Shown piece after piece: positions 43,951-52,078 of a stretch of 64,000 nucleotides of DNA. The position numbers and the translations under genes were made by a program. A model generated the notes under the pieces. The model had not been told where the DNA came from and did no database searches. It saw nothing but the letters and a program-made list of their open reading frames with translations. The DNA lies in the NCBI RefSeq assembly GCF_014636295.1, contig NZ_BMEC01000013.1, forward strand, positions 62,001-126,000. Direction: 5' to 3'. How positions within the stretch are numbered: the first letter of the stretch is position 1; each line of letters opens with the position of its first letter. This DNA is from Marivirga lumbricoides. GTDB taxonomy: Bacteria > Bacteroidota > Bacteroidia > Cytophagales > Cyclobacteriaceae.

Positions 43951-44251
43951 GGAGGCTCAAAACCTCGTAGAGGTGAAACTATGGTAATATATGAACTTAC
44001 CATACTTTAAAGTCCTGTAAGGACGACATTATACTGACACTTCTACCTTCCAACTTCAAATGTCATCCCGATGGGATTTTGAAATCCTGTTAAATTAATT
44101 GCTACCATAGTTTCGTCTCGCTGGGACTGATACCTTTGATACATACAATAAGATCAACTTTTATGATAACATATTCAAGTAAACTAGGAATATGAAATGT
44201 TTCGTGAGACACGAAACATGGCTAAGATAGAATATGGAGGCTCACAACCTC
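43951..44251. repeat. Composite palindromic repeat element flanked by 16-bp direct repeats
   Basis: Outer direct repeats GGAGGCTCAAAACCTC (43951-43966) and GGAGGCTCACAACCTC (44236-44251). Inside: a 17-bp inverted pair GAGGTGAAACTATGGTA (43970-43986) and TACCATAGTTTCGTCTC (44103-44119) with two mismatches; a nested inverted pair around 44011-44029 (AGTCCTGTAAGGACGACAT) and 44060-44078 (ATGTCATCCCGATGGGATT); and a perfect 10-bp-arm hairpin at 44197-44219. No protein is encoded. It looks like a non-autonomous MITE/REP-type element of the kind scattered in Bacteroidota genomes. Confidence 0.7.
44197..44219. repeat. Perfect short hairpin in the repeat region
   Basis: ATGTTTCGTG (44197-44206), loop AGA, CACGAAACAT (44210-44219). 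Ten perfect base pairs with no T-run after it, so not a simple terminator. The TTTCGT core also occurs in the neighbouring TACCATAGTTTCGTCTC arm. Confidence 0.65.
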
Positions 44252-44322
44252 TTTTTAGCTGAAAAAAAAGCCAATTCAAATGGCTATAAAAACAGGTTCA
44301 AGATTATCAAGTGGCACTCAAT

Positions 44323-44361
44323 AAAAAAGCTCCTTTATTTTAATAATGAAGGAGCTTTTTT
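44323..44361. terminator. Bidirectional terminator downstream of efflux adaptor gene
   Basis: AAAAAAGCTCCTT (44323-44335) and AAGGAGCTTTTTT (44349-44361), 13 perfect base pairs with a 13-nt loop. Ends the minus-strand adaptor transcript (gene stop at 44380) and could also stop plus-strand read-through. Confidence 0.8.
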
Positions 44362-44379
44362 AGGGCTAGTCAGATAGCT

Positions 44380-45729
44380 CTATTGTTTAGGAGCGCTTTT
44401 GCTGTTGGCATTATTAGCCTCCACCAAATCTCCATCTTCCAATGTTTTAGAAACAGCCAAAAATGGTCCTTTCACTACTTTAGTTCCTGCTTCTAATCCT
44501 TCTTTAATATAAATATATTCAAAATCACTGATTCCTGTCTTCACGGTAGTCATTTTAACAGTATTATCCGGCTGAATCACAAAAACCACTTCCTTATCCC
44601 CAGACTTCCCCTTTACTTCAGCTACTTCTTGTTTCTTAGCTGCTGTATCTTTTTCCACTTTAGGAGTTCTTATTGTTACTGCTGAAAGCGGCACTGTTAA
44701 AACATCTTTCATAGTTTCAGTCATAATCTCTACACTGGCGGTCATACCAGGTCGGAAAGGAGAGTCATTTTCTCCTTCCAATAAATCTTCATAAGATTCA
44801 TTGAGAATTTTAACCTTCACTTCAAATTCAGTTACCGCATCGTTTGATGCCTTTTCTTTTGCAGTATTAGCGATAGCAGTAACCACGCCTTTAAACTCTT
44901 TCTCCATATATGTGTAAGAATCCACCTCAATAATGGCAGTATCACCAATATTAATTCTGATGATATCATTCTCATTTACATCTACTCTTACTTCCATGTT
45001 GTTAAGGTTGGCAATCCTCATTAACTCAGTTCCCGCCATCTGTTGAGTACCTACTACTCGCTCACCCAATTCCACACTTAGTTTTGACACCGTGCCATCA
45101 ACAGGTGAATAAATAGTAGTTCTCCTTAAATTTTCCTGAGATTCATCCACAGAAGCCTGGCTACTTTGTACAGTAAATCGTGCTGCAAGCATACTTTTCT
45201 CTGCTGCCACTCTATCGTTTTGGGACACTGTATAGTTTGCCTGGGCTGTTTCAAAATCTGATTGAGAAATCACTTTCTGATCGTACAACTTCTTCTGCCT
45301 TTCGAAATCCTGCTTAGCTCTTACTTCCTGTGCCTTGGCCCTTTCTAAAGCTGCTTCGGCTTGAGCCAAATTAGCTCTTTGTTGGTTTAAATTAGCCTTA
45401 GCTCTTTCCATAGCACTTATGAAATTATCAGGACGGATTTTAAGTAGTAAATCGCCTTTCTTTACCGGATCACCTTCCTCAACATTTAATTCAATAATTT
45501 CACCTGCAACATCAGGGCTTAACTTCACTTCCACCACAGGTTGAACAGTTCCACTGGCATTCACTTTTTCGATGATAGTTCTTTTTTGTGCCTCTTCTAC
45601 CTCCACTTTAGTACTGGGAGGCTGGCCTATCACTCCGGACTTTTTACCTATGATAGCGGCAATAATTAATACAACAACAACTCCCAGAAGGATATAAAGT
45701 GTTTTTTTTGAAGACTTCTTCTTAGCCAT
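44380..45729 (-). CDS. MacA/HlyD-family efflux periplasmic adaptor
   Basis: 449 residues. N-terminal membrane anchor (TLYILLGVVVVLIIAAIIG), lipoyl half-motifs (GTVQPVVEVKLSPDVAGEIIELNVEEGDPVKKGD), a long Ala/Gln-rich coiled coil (about 105-200), and beta-barrel and membrane-proximal domains (VRVDVNENDIIRINIG, FRPGMTASVEI). Bridges an inner-membrane pump to the TolC channel encoded 2 bp upstream. No ABC or RND pump gene follows, since the operon ends at a terminator, so the pump must be encoded elsewhere. Confidence 0.9.
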   Translation of the reverse strand: MAKKKSSKKTLYILLGVVVVLIIAAIIGKKSGVIGQPPSTKVEVEEAQKRTIIEKVNASGTVQPVVEVKLSPDVAGEIIELNVEEGDPVKKGDLLLKIRPDNFISAMERAKANLNQQRANLAQAEAALERAKAQEVRAKQDFERQKKLYDQKVISQSDFETAQANYTVSQNDRVAAEKSMLAARFTVQSSQASVDESQENLRRTTIYSPVDGTVSKLSVELGERVVGTQQMAGTELMRIANLNNMEVRVDVNENDIIRINIGDTAIIEVDSYTYMEKEFKGVVTAIANTAKEKASNDAVTEFEVKVKILNESYEDLLEGENDSPFRPGMTASVEIMTETMKDVLTVPLSAVTIRTPKVEKDTAAKKQEVAEVKGKSGDKEVVFVIQPDNTVKMTTVKTGISDFEYIYIKEGLEAGTKVVKGPFLAVSKTLEDGDLVEANNANSKSAPKQ

Positions 45730-45731
45730 GT

Positions 45732-47063
45732 TTAAAAATTTAAAGGTTTACCCTGATAAAAATCCAATACTTTTAGTTTAAAAATATAATCATATTTCGC
45801 GCGAATCAAATCCGACTTCACCCCTTCAAAATCATTCTTGATCTGTGTATATTCTACCGCATTGGTAGCGCCCAGCTGTAATCTCTGCTCGGCATTTTCA
45901 AAAGAAAGTTGGGCTGCTTCCAGGCTGTTTTCTAATGCTGAATATGCTTTCGCTGCAGATTTAACATCCAAATAGGCTTGCTCGATAGTTTGCTGAAGCT
46001 GATTTTTAGTATCTGTAAGCTGGTAATTAGTCCTCTTTTTTAAAATTATTGCCTGCTGTACATTATTTCTTACCTGAAAGCGATTAAAAATAGGGATATT
46101 CAATTGCAGCCCTATATATTGTCGCTGATTAAAATCCAACTGATCAAAATAAGAAAATTCCGGACCTAGTTGCTCAGCTGCTACACTGGAATAGGAAGTG
46201 GAGAGACCTCCCACTATATTTAAAGAAGGATAATAATTACTTTTAGCAACACCCACAGCATAATTTGCGCTTTCTGTTCTTGCCATAGCTGCTTTAATGA
46301 CCGGCTGATTTTGTAAAGCATACATGTAAATTTGAGTTGAGTTTTCAACTAATGCATTAGTCTCAGGATCAGGTAATTCAGGGGTTTCAATAGAAAATTT
46401 AACATCCGCAGGAATTTGAAGTGCCTGCTTTAGTTGCAATAGAGAAAGTTCAAGATTATTTTCAGCTCTGATTACTTCTAATTCATCATTAGCCAATTGT
46501 TGCCTGATCTGCAATAGATTGGCAATGGGCAGAGCGCCTAATTCCACTTGTCTGTCAGTTTGGTTTTCCTGACTTTGGGTGGTCTCCAGCCTTAAACGAG
46601 CCGTCTCTAAAAGCTCTTTATTAAATAATATATTGGTATAAAAGGTGACTACGTTCAAAATTACATCATTTTTGGTTGCCTGTAAATCATAGTTGCTCGC
46701 CACTACACTTTGCTCATCTCTTTTAATTGAGTATCTAATCTGGAAACCATTGAAAACAGGAATACTGGTATTGACCCCTCCATTCTGAGACTGAATTTCC
46801 TGATCAACTATGGTGTTGGTAAAGGGATCGACTGACCTACCTTTTGAGGCTGTATAACTGGCATTGGCATTCAAATCAGGTAAACTGCGCATTTTTGAAC
46901 CAAATAAATCAACATCCGCACTTTCTAAATCAAGCTCAGATTGTTTAATCTGAATATTGTTATCCATTGCATAATCTATACATTGCTGCAAAGACCACGT
47001 ATCCTGGCTAAATACCTGTGCTGACCATAAACACAAAGCCATTAAAAAAATATTCTTCACCAT
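45732..47063 (-). CDS. TolC-family outer-membrane efflux channel
   Basis: 443 residues. Signal peptide (MVKNIFLMALCLWSAQVFSQ), then two homologous OEP halves with repeated long helices (SLQQCIDYAMDNNIQIKQSELDLESA; LGLQLNIPIFNRFQVRNNVQQAI, written here as two separate motifs). Typical Bacteroidota TolC length. First gene of a two-gene unit with the adaptor; 70 bp upstream is the end of the serine dehydratase gene on the same strand, possibly co-transcribed. Confidence 0.9.
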   Translation of the reverse strand: MVKNIFLMALCLWSAQVFSQDTWSLQQCIDYAMDNNIQIKQSELDLESADVDLFGSKMRSLPDLNANASYTASKGRSVDPFTNTIVDQEIQSQNGGVNTSIPVFNGFQIRYSIKRDEQSVVASNYDLQATKNDVILNVVTFYTNILFNKELLETARLRLETTQSQENQTDRQVELGALPIANLLQIRQQLANDELEVIRAENNLELSLLQLKQALQIPADVKFSIETPELPDPETNALVENSTQIYMYALQNQPVIKAAMARTESANYAVGVAKSNYYPSLNIVGGLSTSYSSVAAEQLGPEFSYFDQLDFNQRQYIGLQLNIPIFNRFQVRNNVQQAIILKKRTNYQLTDTKNQLQQTIEQAYLDVKSAAKAYSALENSLEAAQLSFENAEQRLQLGATNAVEYTQIKNDFEGVKSDLIRAKYDYIFKLKVLDFYQGKPLNF

Positions 47064-47133
47064 TTTAAAACTCTCTTTTAACTTAAATTTCCAATTTCGC
47101 TCTTAAGCTATATAAATAATTGTTTATTTACAA

Positions 47134-47811
47134 TTACATATCAATATCCGGTATATAAATAACCTCTTTTACCCATTCCAAACTCTTTAAATATTCTAAT
47201 GAAATTGGTTTTAACCCGGAATCCATCTCTATCACCAAACATGCTACATCATTTTTTCCTTTTCGGGATACACTCATTGTAGCAATATTGATTTTATCGT
47301 TTGTTAATATGTTGGAAATGAAAGCTATACTTCCCTGAGTATCTTTAGCAGTAATAATTAATGTATGCAAAGCAGCCGAAAAGTTAGCTGTAAATCCATT
47401 TACTTTAGCAATGTTAATTACTCCACCTCCCCTGCTTTCTCCAATTACTTCTACCTGTTTTTCGCCTTTTGTTAAATTAAGTTTAATAGTATTAGGATGA
47501 AAAGTGGCAGCATTACCAATGGACTTAAAAGTAAATTCCAATCCATTTTCTTCTGCATAGTCGAAGGAATTCTTGATGCGCTTGTCATCAGTTTTGTAAT
47601 TGAGTAAACCGGCAATAATAGCCCTGTCGCTTCCGTGACCTTCATAAGTTCGTGCAAAAGAGTTATAAAAAGTAATTACTGCCTGATCAGGAATGCTACC
47701 CAAAACTTTAATAGCAGCACGTGCAATCCTCACCACTCCGGCTGTGTGCGAACTGGAAGGACCTATCATTACAGGGCCTATCATATCAAAAACACTGCTT
47801 CTTTCTGCCAT
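47134..47811 (-). CDS. sdaAB: L-serine dehydratase, beta subunit
   Basis: 225 residues. Signature SVFDMIGPVMIGPSSSHTAGVVRIARA at the N-terminus, then an ACT domain near residues 150-222 (LIITAKDTQGSIAFISNILTNDKINIATM). Works with an iron-sulfur alpha subunit to deaminate serine to pyruvate and ammonia; the alpha subunit gene is not in the window. Divergent from the PLP-lyase gene at 47902. Confidence 0.92.
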   Translation of the reverse strand: MAERSSVFDMIGPVMIGPSSSHTAGVVRIARAAIKVLGSIPDQAVITFYNSFARTYEGHGSDRAIIAGLLNYKTDDKRIKNSFDYAEENGLEFTFKSIGNAATFHPNTIKLNLTKGEKQVEVIGESRGGGVINIAKVNGFTANFSAALHTLIITAKDTQGSIAFISNILTNDKINIATMSVSRKGKNDVACLVIEMDSGLKPISLEYLKSLEWVKEVIYIPDIDM

Positions 47812-47901
47812 AATTCAAATTAAAATCCAATATTAGACAAATATTTTGACCGAGGAAAGTGAAATTGATGAAAGGAAGTAAGAAGTTTTAAAAGTGTTTA
47901 T

Positions 47902-48732
47902 ATGATGATTAACTACAATGGTAAATTTTTAAACTACAACTCAAACACAATAAAGTTTAATAATAGAGGATTAAATTATGGAGATGGAATTTTTGAGACG
48001 ATTATTTATCATAATGAAAGTCTTTCATTATATCCTCTTCATTGGCAAAGACTTAAAGAAAGCACAGCGGCATTAAAAATGAAGCTACCATTTACCAGGG
48101 ATGGTTTAAAAGAACTACTGCTGGAACTAATTGCTAAAAATGAGTTAGTTAAAAAAAGAGCAAGATTAAAAGTACTAGTTTACAGACAAGAAGGTGGTTT
48201 ATACTCTCCGGAAAGTACTCAGTCAGATTTTCTTATCTCAGCAATTCCTCAGCCAAAGCATCAATTTAAACAATTTAATAAAGTATATACCTCAAAGTCA
48301 GTACAATTACAATCTTCACCACTAAGTCCTCTCAAAACTATATCAGCGCTACCCTATGTATTAGCCGGAATAGAAAAAAAAGAAAGAGAGGCAGAGGAAT
48401 TGGTTTTAACGGATACTTCAGGAAATATTGCAGAGGCATCCGCTGCCAATATTATTATTTATTCTGCTCCTGATAATAAGTTTAGCACGCCTTCACTAGA
48501 CTGTGGTGGTATAAATGGTGTAAGCAGAAGGTTTTTATTGCAGGAAATGGAGAAATTCAATTTAAATTGCGAGGAAGTGAAGTTTAATGTGAATAAGCTG
48601 AATAAGGATATTGCTTTATTCACCACCAATGTTGCGGGAGTTAACCAAATAATGTCTGTTAATGGCATTGAACTCAATGGAGGCGAACAGGCTTTCTACT
48701 TACTTAACAATCTTTTTCCTTTTAACCATTAA
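47902..48732 (+). CDS. Class IV PLP enzyme, probable 4-amino-4-deoxychorismate lyase
   Basis: 276 residues. FNNRGLNYGDGIFETI near the N-terminus and the PLP-binding Lys145 in SPLKTISALPY, then LVLTDTSGNIAEASAANI and GGINGVSRRFLL, which are class IV aminotransferase marks. The short length and PLKTI context fit PabC-type lyases (folate pathway) better than branched-chain aminotransferases, but a D-amino-acid or branched-chain aminotransferase cannot be excluded. Its 3' end overlaps the convergent HsdR-N gene by 11 bp. Confidence 0.82.
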   Translation: MMINYNGKFLNYNSNTIKFNNRGLNYGDGIFETIIYHNESLSLYPLHWQRLKESTAALKMKLPFTRDGLKELLLELIAKNELVKKRARLKVLVYRQEGGLYSPESTQSDFLISAIPQPKHQFKQFNKVYTSKSVQLQSSPLSPLKTISALPYVLAGIEKKEREAEELVLTDTSGNIAEASAANIIIYSAPDNKFSTPSLDCGGINGVSRRFLLQEMEKFNLNCEEVKFNVNKLNKDIALFTTNVAGVNQIMSVNGIELNGGEQAFYLLNNLFPFNH

Positions 48733-49174
48733 TAGCTTCCTGGTAATCTGGTATGGACTCTTCAAATGAAAGAGCTTTTGCCTTAGGCCTAAAGCAAAAA
48801 TGATCTACTCCATTAGTCAACACCATATATTTAGCTTTTACCTGGCTAAAATAGGAGGCAATTTGAGAAAATGTTTTTTGAGTGATTTTTACTTCAGGAG
48901 CTTTACACTCTACTAAAAGCAATGGCAACATGTCAGGCCCATAGGCTACAAGGTCTGTTCTTTTTTGTCTTTCATTGTATTTTAGTCCAGATTCCATGCT
49001 TATTAAAGAAGCAGGGTAATTTTTATGATGTATCAGAAAGTTTAGGAAGTATTGACGGACCCATTCTTCCGGGCTTAAAACCAGATATTTCTTCCTGATG
49101 GGATCAAAAATATGTATCTTTCCGTCCATTTTTCGGAGATTAGGCTCAAAAGCGGGAAGATTAAGTTTTTGCAT
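48722..49174 (-). CDS. Type I restriction HsdR N-terminal-like nuclease-fold protein
   Basis: The frame opens at 49210, but ATG 49174 (MQKLNLPAFEPNLRK) gives the conserved family start; about 150 residues. PD-(D/E)XK-like core: a Glu-rich helix, RTDLVAYG, LLLVECKAPEVKI, then a final alpha/beta pair with YMVLTNGVDHFCF. This free-standing family is widespread in Bacteroidota without HsdM/HsdS and its role is unknown. No methylase is nearby, so it is not a restriction system here. Confidence 0.82.
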   Translation of the reverse strand: MQKLNLPAFEPNLRKMDGKIHIFDPIRKKYLVLSPEEWVRQYFLNFLIHHKNYPASLISMESGLKYNERQKRTDLVAYGPDMLPLLLVECKAPEVKITQKTFSQIASYFSQVKAKYMVLTNGVDHFCFRPKAKALSFEESIPDYQEAING

Positions 49175-49254
49175 TCCGTTTACTAATTGTGGGAAAGAAC
49201 AAAATAACAATCAATATTTGAATATCGAATCATTAAAGCTTAAAAAACTAATAA

Positions 49255-50049
49255 ATGAAGACAAAAAAGGAAATAGTAGATAACTGGCTACCGCGCTACA
49301 CAGGCACAGGTTTAGATGAATTTGGAGATTATATTTTGCTAACTAACTTCATTACTTACGTGGAATTATTTGCCCAGCAATATGGAGTAGAAATAAAAGG
49401 CAAAGACAAACCTATGCAAACTGCTACAGCAGAGGGAATTACTATAATTAATTTTGGAATGGGTAGCTCTGTGGCTGCCACTGTGATGGATCTTTTATCT
49501 TCCATCATGCCAAAAGCAGTACTATTTTTAGGAAAATGTGGTGGCATCAAGAAAAAATCTAAAATTGGAGATTTGATTTTACCACTTGCCGGCATCAGAG
49601 GTGAAGGTACCAGCAACGATTATATTCCGCCTGAAGTACCTGCACTTCCTTCATTCCGTTTACAAAGAGCAGTTTCTTCTATGATCCAAAAACATGGATT
49701 GGATTATTATACTGGTACAGTTTTCACCACCAACAGAAGGGTTTGGGAGCATGATGATGAGTTTAAGGAATATCTGAAAAGAATAAGAGCAATGGCAGTG
49801 GATATGGAAACCGCTACTATTTTTTCTGTAGGCTTTGTAAACAGCATTCCAAGAGGAGCCTTGCTATTGGTTTCAGATAACCCAATGACGCCTGAAGGGG
49901 TAAAAACTGCTGAAAGTGACTTAAAAGTAACAGGCAATTTTGTAAACTATCATCTTCAAATTGGAATAGATTCTTTAATTGAATTGAAAAATTCCGGTGC
50001 CTCTGTAAAACACCTGCGCTTTACAGAAACTTTATTTGATAATGAGTAG
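49255..50049 (+). CDS. amn: AMP nucleosidase
   Basis: 264 residues, the short Bacteroidota form. Phosphorylase-like core: INFGMGSSVAATVMDLL, VLFLGKCGGIKKKSKIGDLILPLAGIRGEG and the substrate-binding VDMETATIFSVG. Cleaves AMP to adenine and ribose-5-phosphate. First gene of a tight plus-strand group with an amidohydrolase (6-bp gap) and a MazG-like pyrophosphohydrolase, suggesting nucleotide housekeeping. Confidence 0.9.
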   Translation: MKTKKEIVDNWLPRYTGTGLDEFGDYILLTNFITYVELFAQQYGVEIKGKDKPMQTATAEGITIINFGMGSSVAATVMDLLSSIMPKAVLFLGKCGGIKKKSKIGDLILPLAGIRGEGTSNDYIPPEVPALPSFRLQRAVSSMIQKHGLDYYTGTVFTTNRRVWEHDDEFKEYLKRIRAMAVDMETATIFSVGFVNSIPRGALLLVSDNPMTPEGVKTAESDLKVTGNFVNYHLQIGIDSLIELKNSGASVKHLRFTETLFDNE

Positions 50050-50055
50050 GCTTTT

Positions 50056-51693
50056 ATGAGAAATAATATTCTATTAGTATTTATAGCTACCCTTCTGTTT
50101 TCCTGTAGCGAAAAAGAGCAGGCAGATTTTATTTTCATTAATGGCCAGGTGTACCAGGTAAATGAGGGCTTTGAAAAAGCCGAAGCTTTTGCCATTAGAA
50201 ACAATAAGTTTATTGCTGTCGGTTCTGAAAAGGACATTTTGAATAATTTCAAATCAGACAGCACTATCGATTTAGCGGGAGCCGCTGTGTACCCCGGATT
50301 TATAGATGGACATGCCCACTTCTACCGTTACAGTTTAGGATTGCAGGATGTTGATTTAACAGGCACGCAATCATTCAATGAAGTAGTGCAAAGGCTTCAA
50401 AAGCATGCTGAAAAGTACCCTGAAGATAATTGGCTTTTTGGCAGAGGTTGGGATCAGAATGATTGGGAGAATAAAGAGTTTCCTGATAAAGACACCCTTG
50501 ACATCCTTTTTCCTAATAAAGTAATTATGCTCCACAGGGTAGATGCACACGCTGTATTAACCAATTCAAAAGGTTTACAAACAGCGGGTATCAATGCTAA
50601 TACCAAAATTGCAGGAGGAGAAGTTGTAATGAAAAATGGTGAAGCAAGTGGTGTATTAATTGACAATGCCATTGATGCCTTAAGTGAAAAAATACCTGAA
50701 GCCTCTCTGGAAAAAAAGCAGGAATTGCTACAGCAGGGGCAGAAAAATTGTTTTTCTGTTGGAATTACTTCTCTTGCAGATGCGGGGCTGGATCGCAAAC
50801 AGGTAGAATTAATGGATGGCATGCAGAAGAATGGCTCGCTAAAAATGCGAACCTACGCTATGATTAGCCCTACTGAAGCCAATATGAACTATTACTTTGG
50901 CAAGGGTCACTACAAAACAGACTTTATGCATGTACGCTCCTTTAAAATTTATGGTGATGGTGCCCTGGGATCCAGAGGAGCGAGCTTACTTCACCCCTAT
51001 TCTGACATGCCCGAAACTAAAGGTTTTTTATTAAGCGAAGTAAACACTTTCGACAGCCTGGCCAAGATAATAATGGCTAAAAATTTTCAGATGAATACCC
51101 ATTGCATAGGGGATTCAAGCAATAGGGTAATAACAGATATTTATGCTAAATACTTAAAAGGGAAAAATGACAAAAGGTGGAGAATAGAACATGCTCAGGT
51201 TGTTACCAGCGCTGATATAAACAAGTTTGGCTCTTACAATATTCTGCCTTCGGTACAGCCCACTCATGCTACTTCTGATATGTATTGGGCTGAAGACAGG
51301 TTAGGAGAGCAAAGAATAAAAACTGCTTATGCTTACCAGGATCTGCTAAAGCAAAACGGAATGCTGATTTTAGGCTCAGATTTCCCTGTTGAAGACATCA
51401 ATCCTTTGTATGGTTTTCATGCTGCTATTGCCCGACAAGATGAGGAAAACTATCCTGAAGGAGGTTTTCAACCGGAAAATGCGCTTACCAGGGAGCAGGC
51501 CTTAAAAGGAATGACTATCTGGGCTGCCTTCGGACAATTTGAAGAGAATGAGAAAGGTAGTATTGAAAAAGACAAGTTAGCTGATTTTGTTATTCTTGAT
51601 CAGGACATTATGGAAATACCTTATGAGAAAATAAGAGCTACTAAAGTAATGGAAACATGGGTAGGTGGGAAAAAAGTGTATGAAAACAAATAG
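50056..51693 (+). CDS. YtcJ-like amidohydrolase lipoprotein
   Basis: 545 residues. Lipobox in MRNNILLVFIATLLFSC. Amidohydrolase_3 features: metal-binding DGHAHF near residue 82, GRGWDQNDW, GDGALGSRGA, HCIGDSSNR, RIEHAQ, GSDFPVEDINP and a C-terminal ADFVILDQDI. Probably periplasmic, hydrolysing an unknown amide or imide. A diverged relative is encoded on the other strand at 52079-53800, with the mazG-like gene between them. Confidence 0.87.
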   Translation: MRNNILLVFIATLLFSCSEKEQADFIFINGQVYQVNEGFEKAEAFAIRNNKFIAVGSEKDILNNFKSDSTIDLAGAAVYPGFIDGHAHFYRYSLGLQDVDLTGTQSFNEVVQRLQKHAEKYPEDNWLFGRGWDQNDWENKEFPDKDTLDILFPNKVIMLHRVDAHAVLTNSKGLQTAGINANTKIAGGEVVMKNGEASGVLIDNAIDALSEKIPEASLEKKQELLQQGQKNCFSVGITSLADAGLDRKQVELMDGMQKNGSLKMRTYAMISPTEANMNYYFGKGHYKTDFMHVRSFKIYGDGALGSRGASLLHPYSDMPETKGFLLSEVNTFDSLAKIIMAKNFQMNTHCIGDSSNRVITDIYAKYLKGKNDKRWRIEHAQVVTSADINKFGSYNILPSVQPTHATSDMYWAEDRLGEQRIKTAYAYQDLLKQNGMLILGSDFPVEDINPLYGFHAAIARQDEENYPEGGFQPENALTREQALKGMTIWAAFGQFEENEKGSIEKDKLADFVILDQDIMEIPYEKIRATKVMETWVGGKKVYENK

Positions 51694-51694
51694 A

Positions 51695-52042
51695 ATGTCA
51701 GATCAATCAAAAGAAATTACTTTAAATGAAGCACAGCAAAAGGTGGATGAATGGATTAAAACCATTGGTGTGCGCTATTTTAATGAACTTACGAACATGG
51801 CTATTCTTACCGAAGAAGTGGGTGAAGTAGCTCGATTGATAGCTCGCAAATACGGTGAGCAGTCTTTTAAAGAAAGTGATAAAAACAAAGACTTAGGAGA
51901 CGAAATGGCTGATGTACTTTGGGTACTAATTTGTTTGGCCAATCAGACAGGTATTAACCTTACAGAAGCACTTGAAAGAAATTTCGAAAAGAAAACAGGG
52001 AGAGATAAGGAGCGACATAAAAAAAATGAGAAGCTGAAATAA
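51695..52042 (+). CDS. MazG-like nucleotide pyrophosphohydrolase
   Basis: 115 residues from ATG 51695, the first codon after the preceding stop; the earlier in-frame GTG (51665) and ATG (51680) lie inside the amidohydrolase gene. Metal-binding EExxE and ExxD motifs: LTEEVGEVARLIARKYG and GDEMADVLWVLICLANQTGI. Removes non-canonical or excess nucleoside triphosphates. The terminator hairpin overlaps its last codons and stop. Confidence 0.87.
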   Translation: MSDQSKEITLNEAQQKVDEWIKTIGVRYFNELTNMAILTEEVGEVARLIARKYGEQSFKESDKNKDLGDEMADVLWVLICLANQTGINLTEALERNFEKKTGRDKERHKKNEKLK

Positions 52043-52059
52043 TCAGCTTCTCATTTTTT
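52021..52059. terminator. Strong bidirectional terminator overlapping the mazG-like stop codon
   Basis: AAAAAATGAGAAGCTG (52021-52036) and CAGCTTCTCATTTTTT (52044-52059): 16 perfect base pairs, 7-nt loop. The left arm encodes the end of the mazG-like protein, and the loop holds the stop codon. Also suits the convergent amidohydrolase gene that ends at 52079. Confidence 0.85.
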
Positions 52060-52078
52060 AGGTCAATTGATTAATATA

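Noticed and set aside
43951-44251. CRISPR array
   Set aside because: Only two direct repeat copies with unequal internal palindromes, no regular spacers and no cas genes.
48722-49174. Type I restriction system
   Set aside because: Only an HsdR N-terminal-like domain is present; no methylase, specificity or helicase genes nearby.
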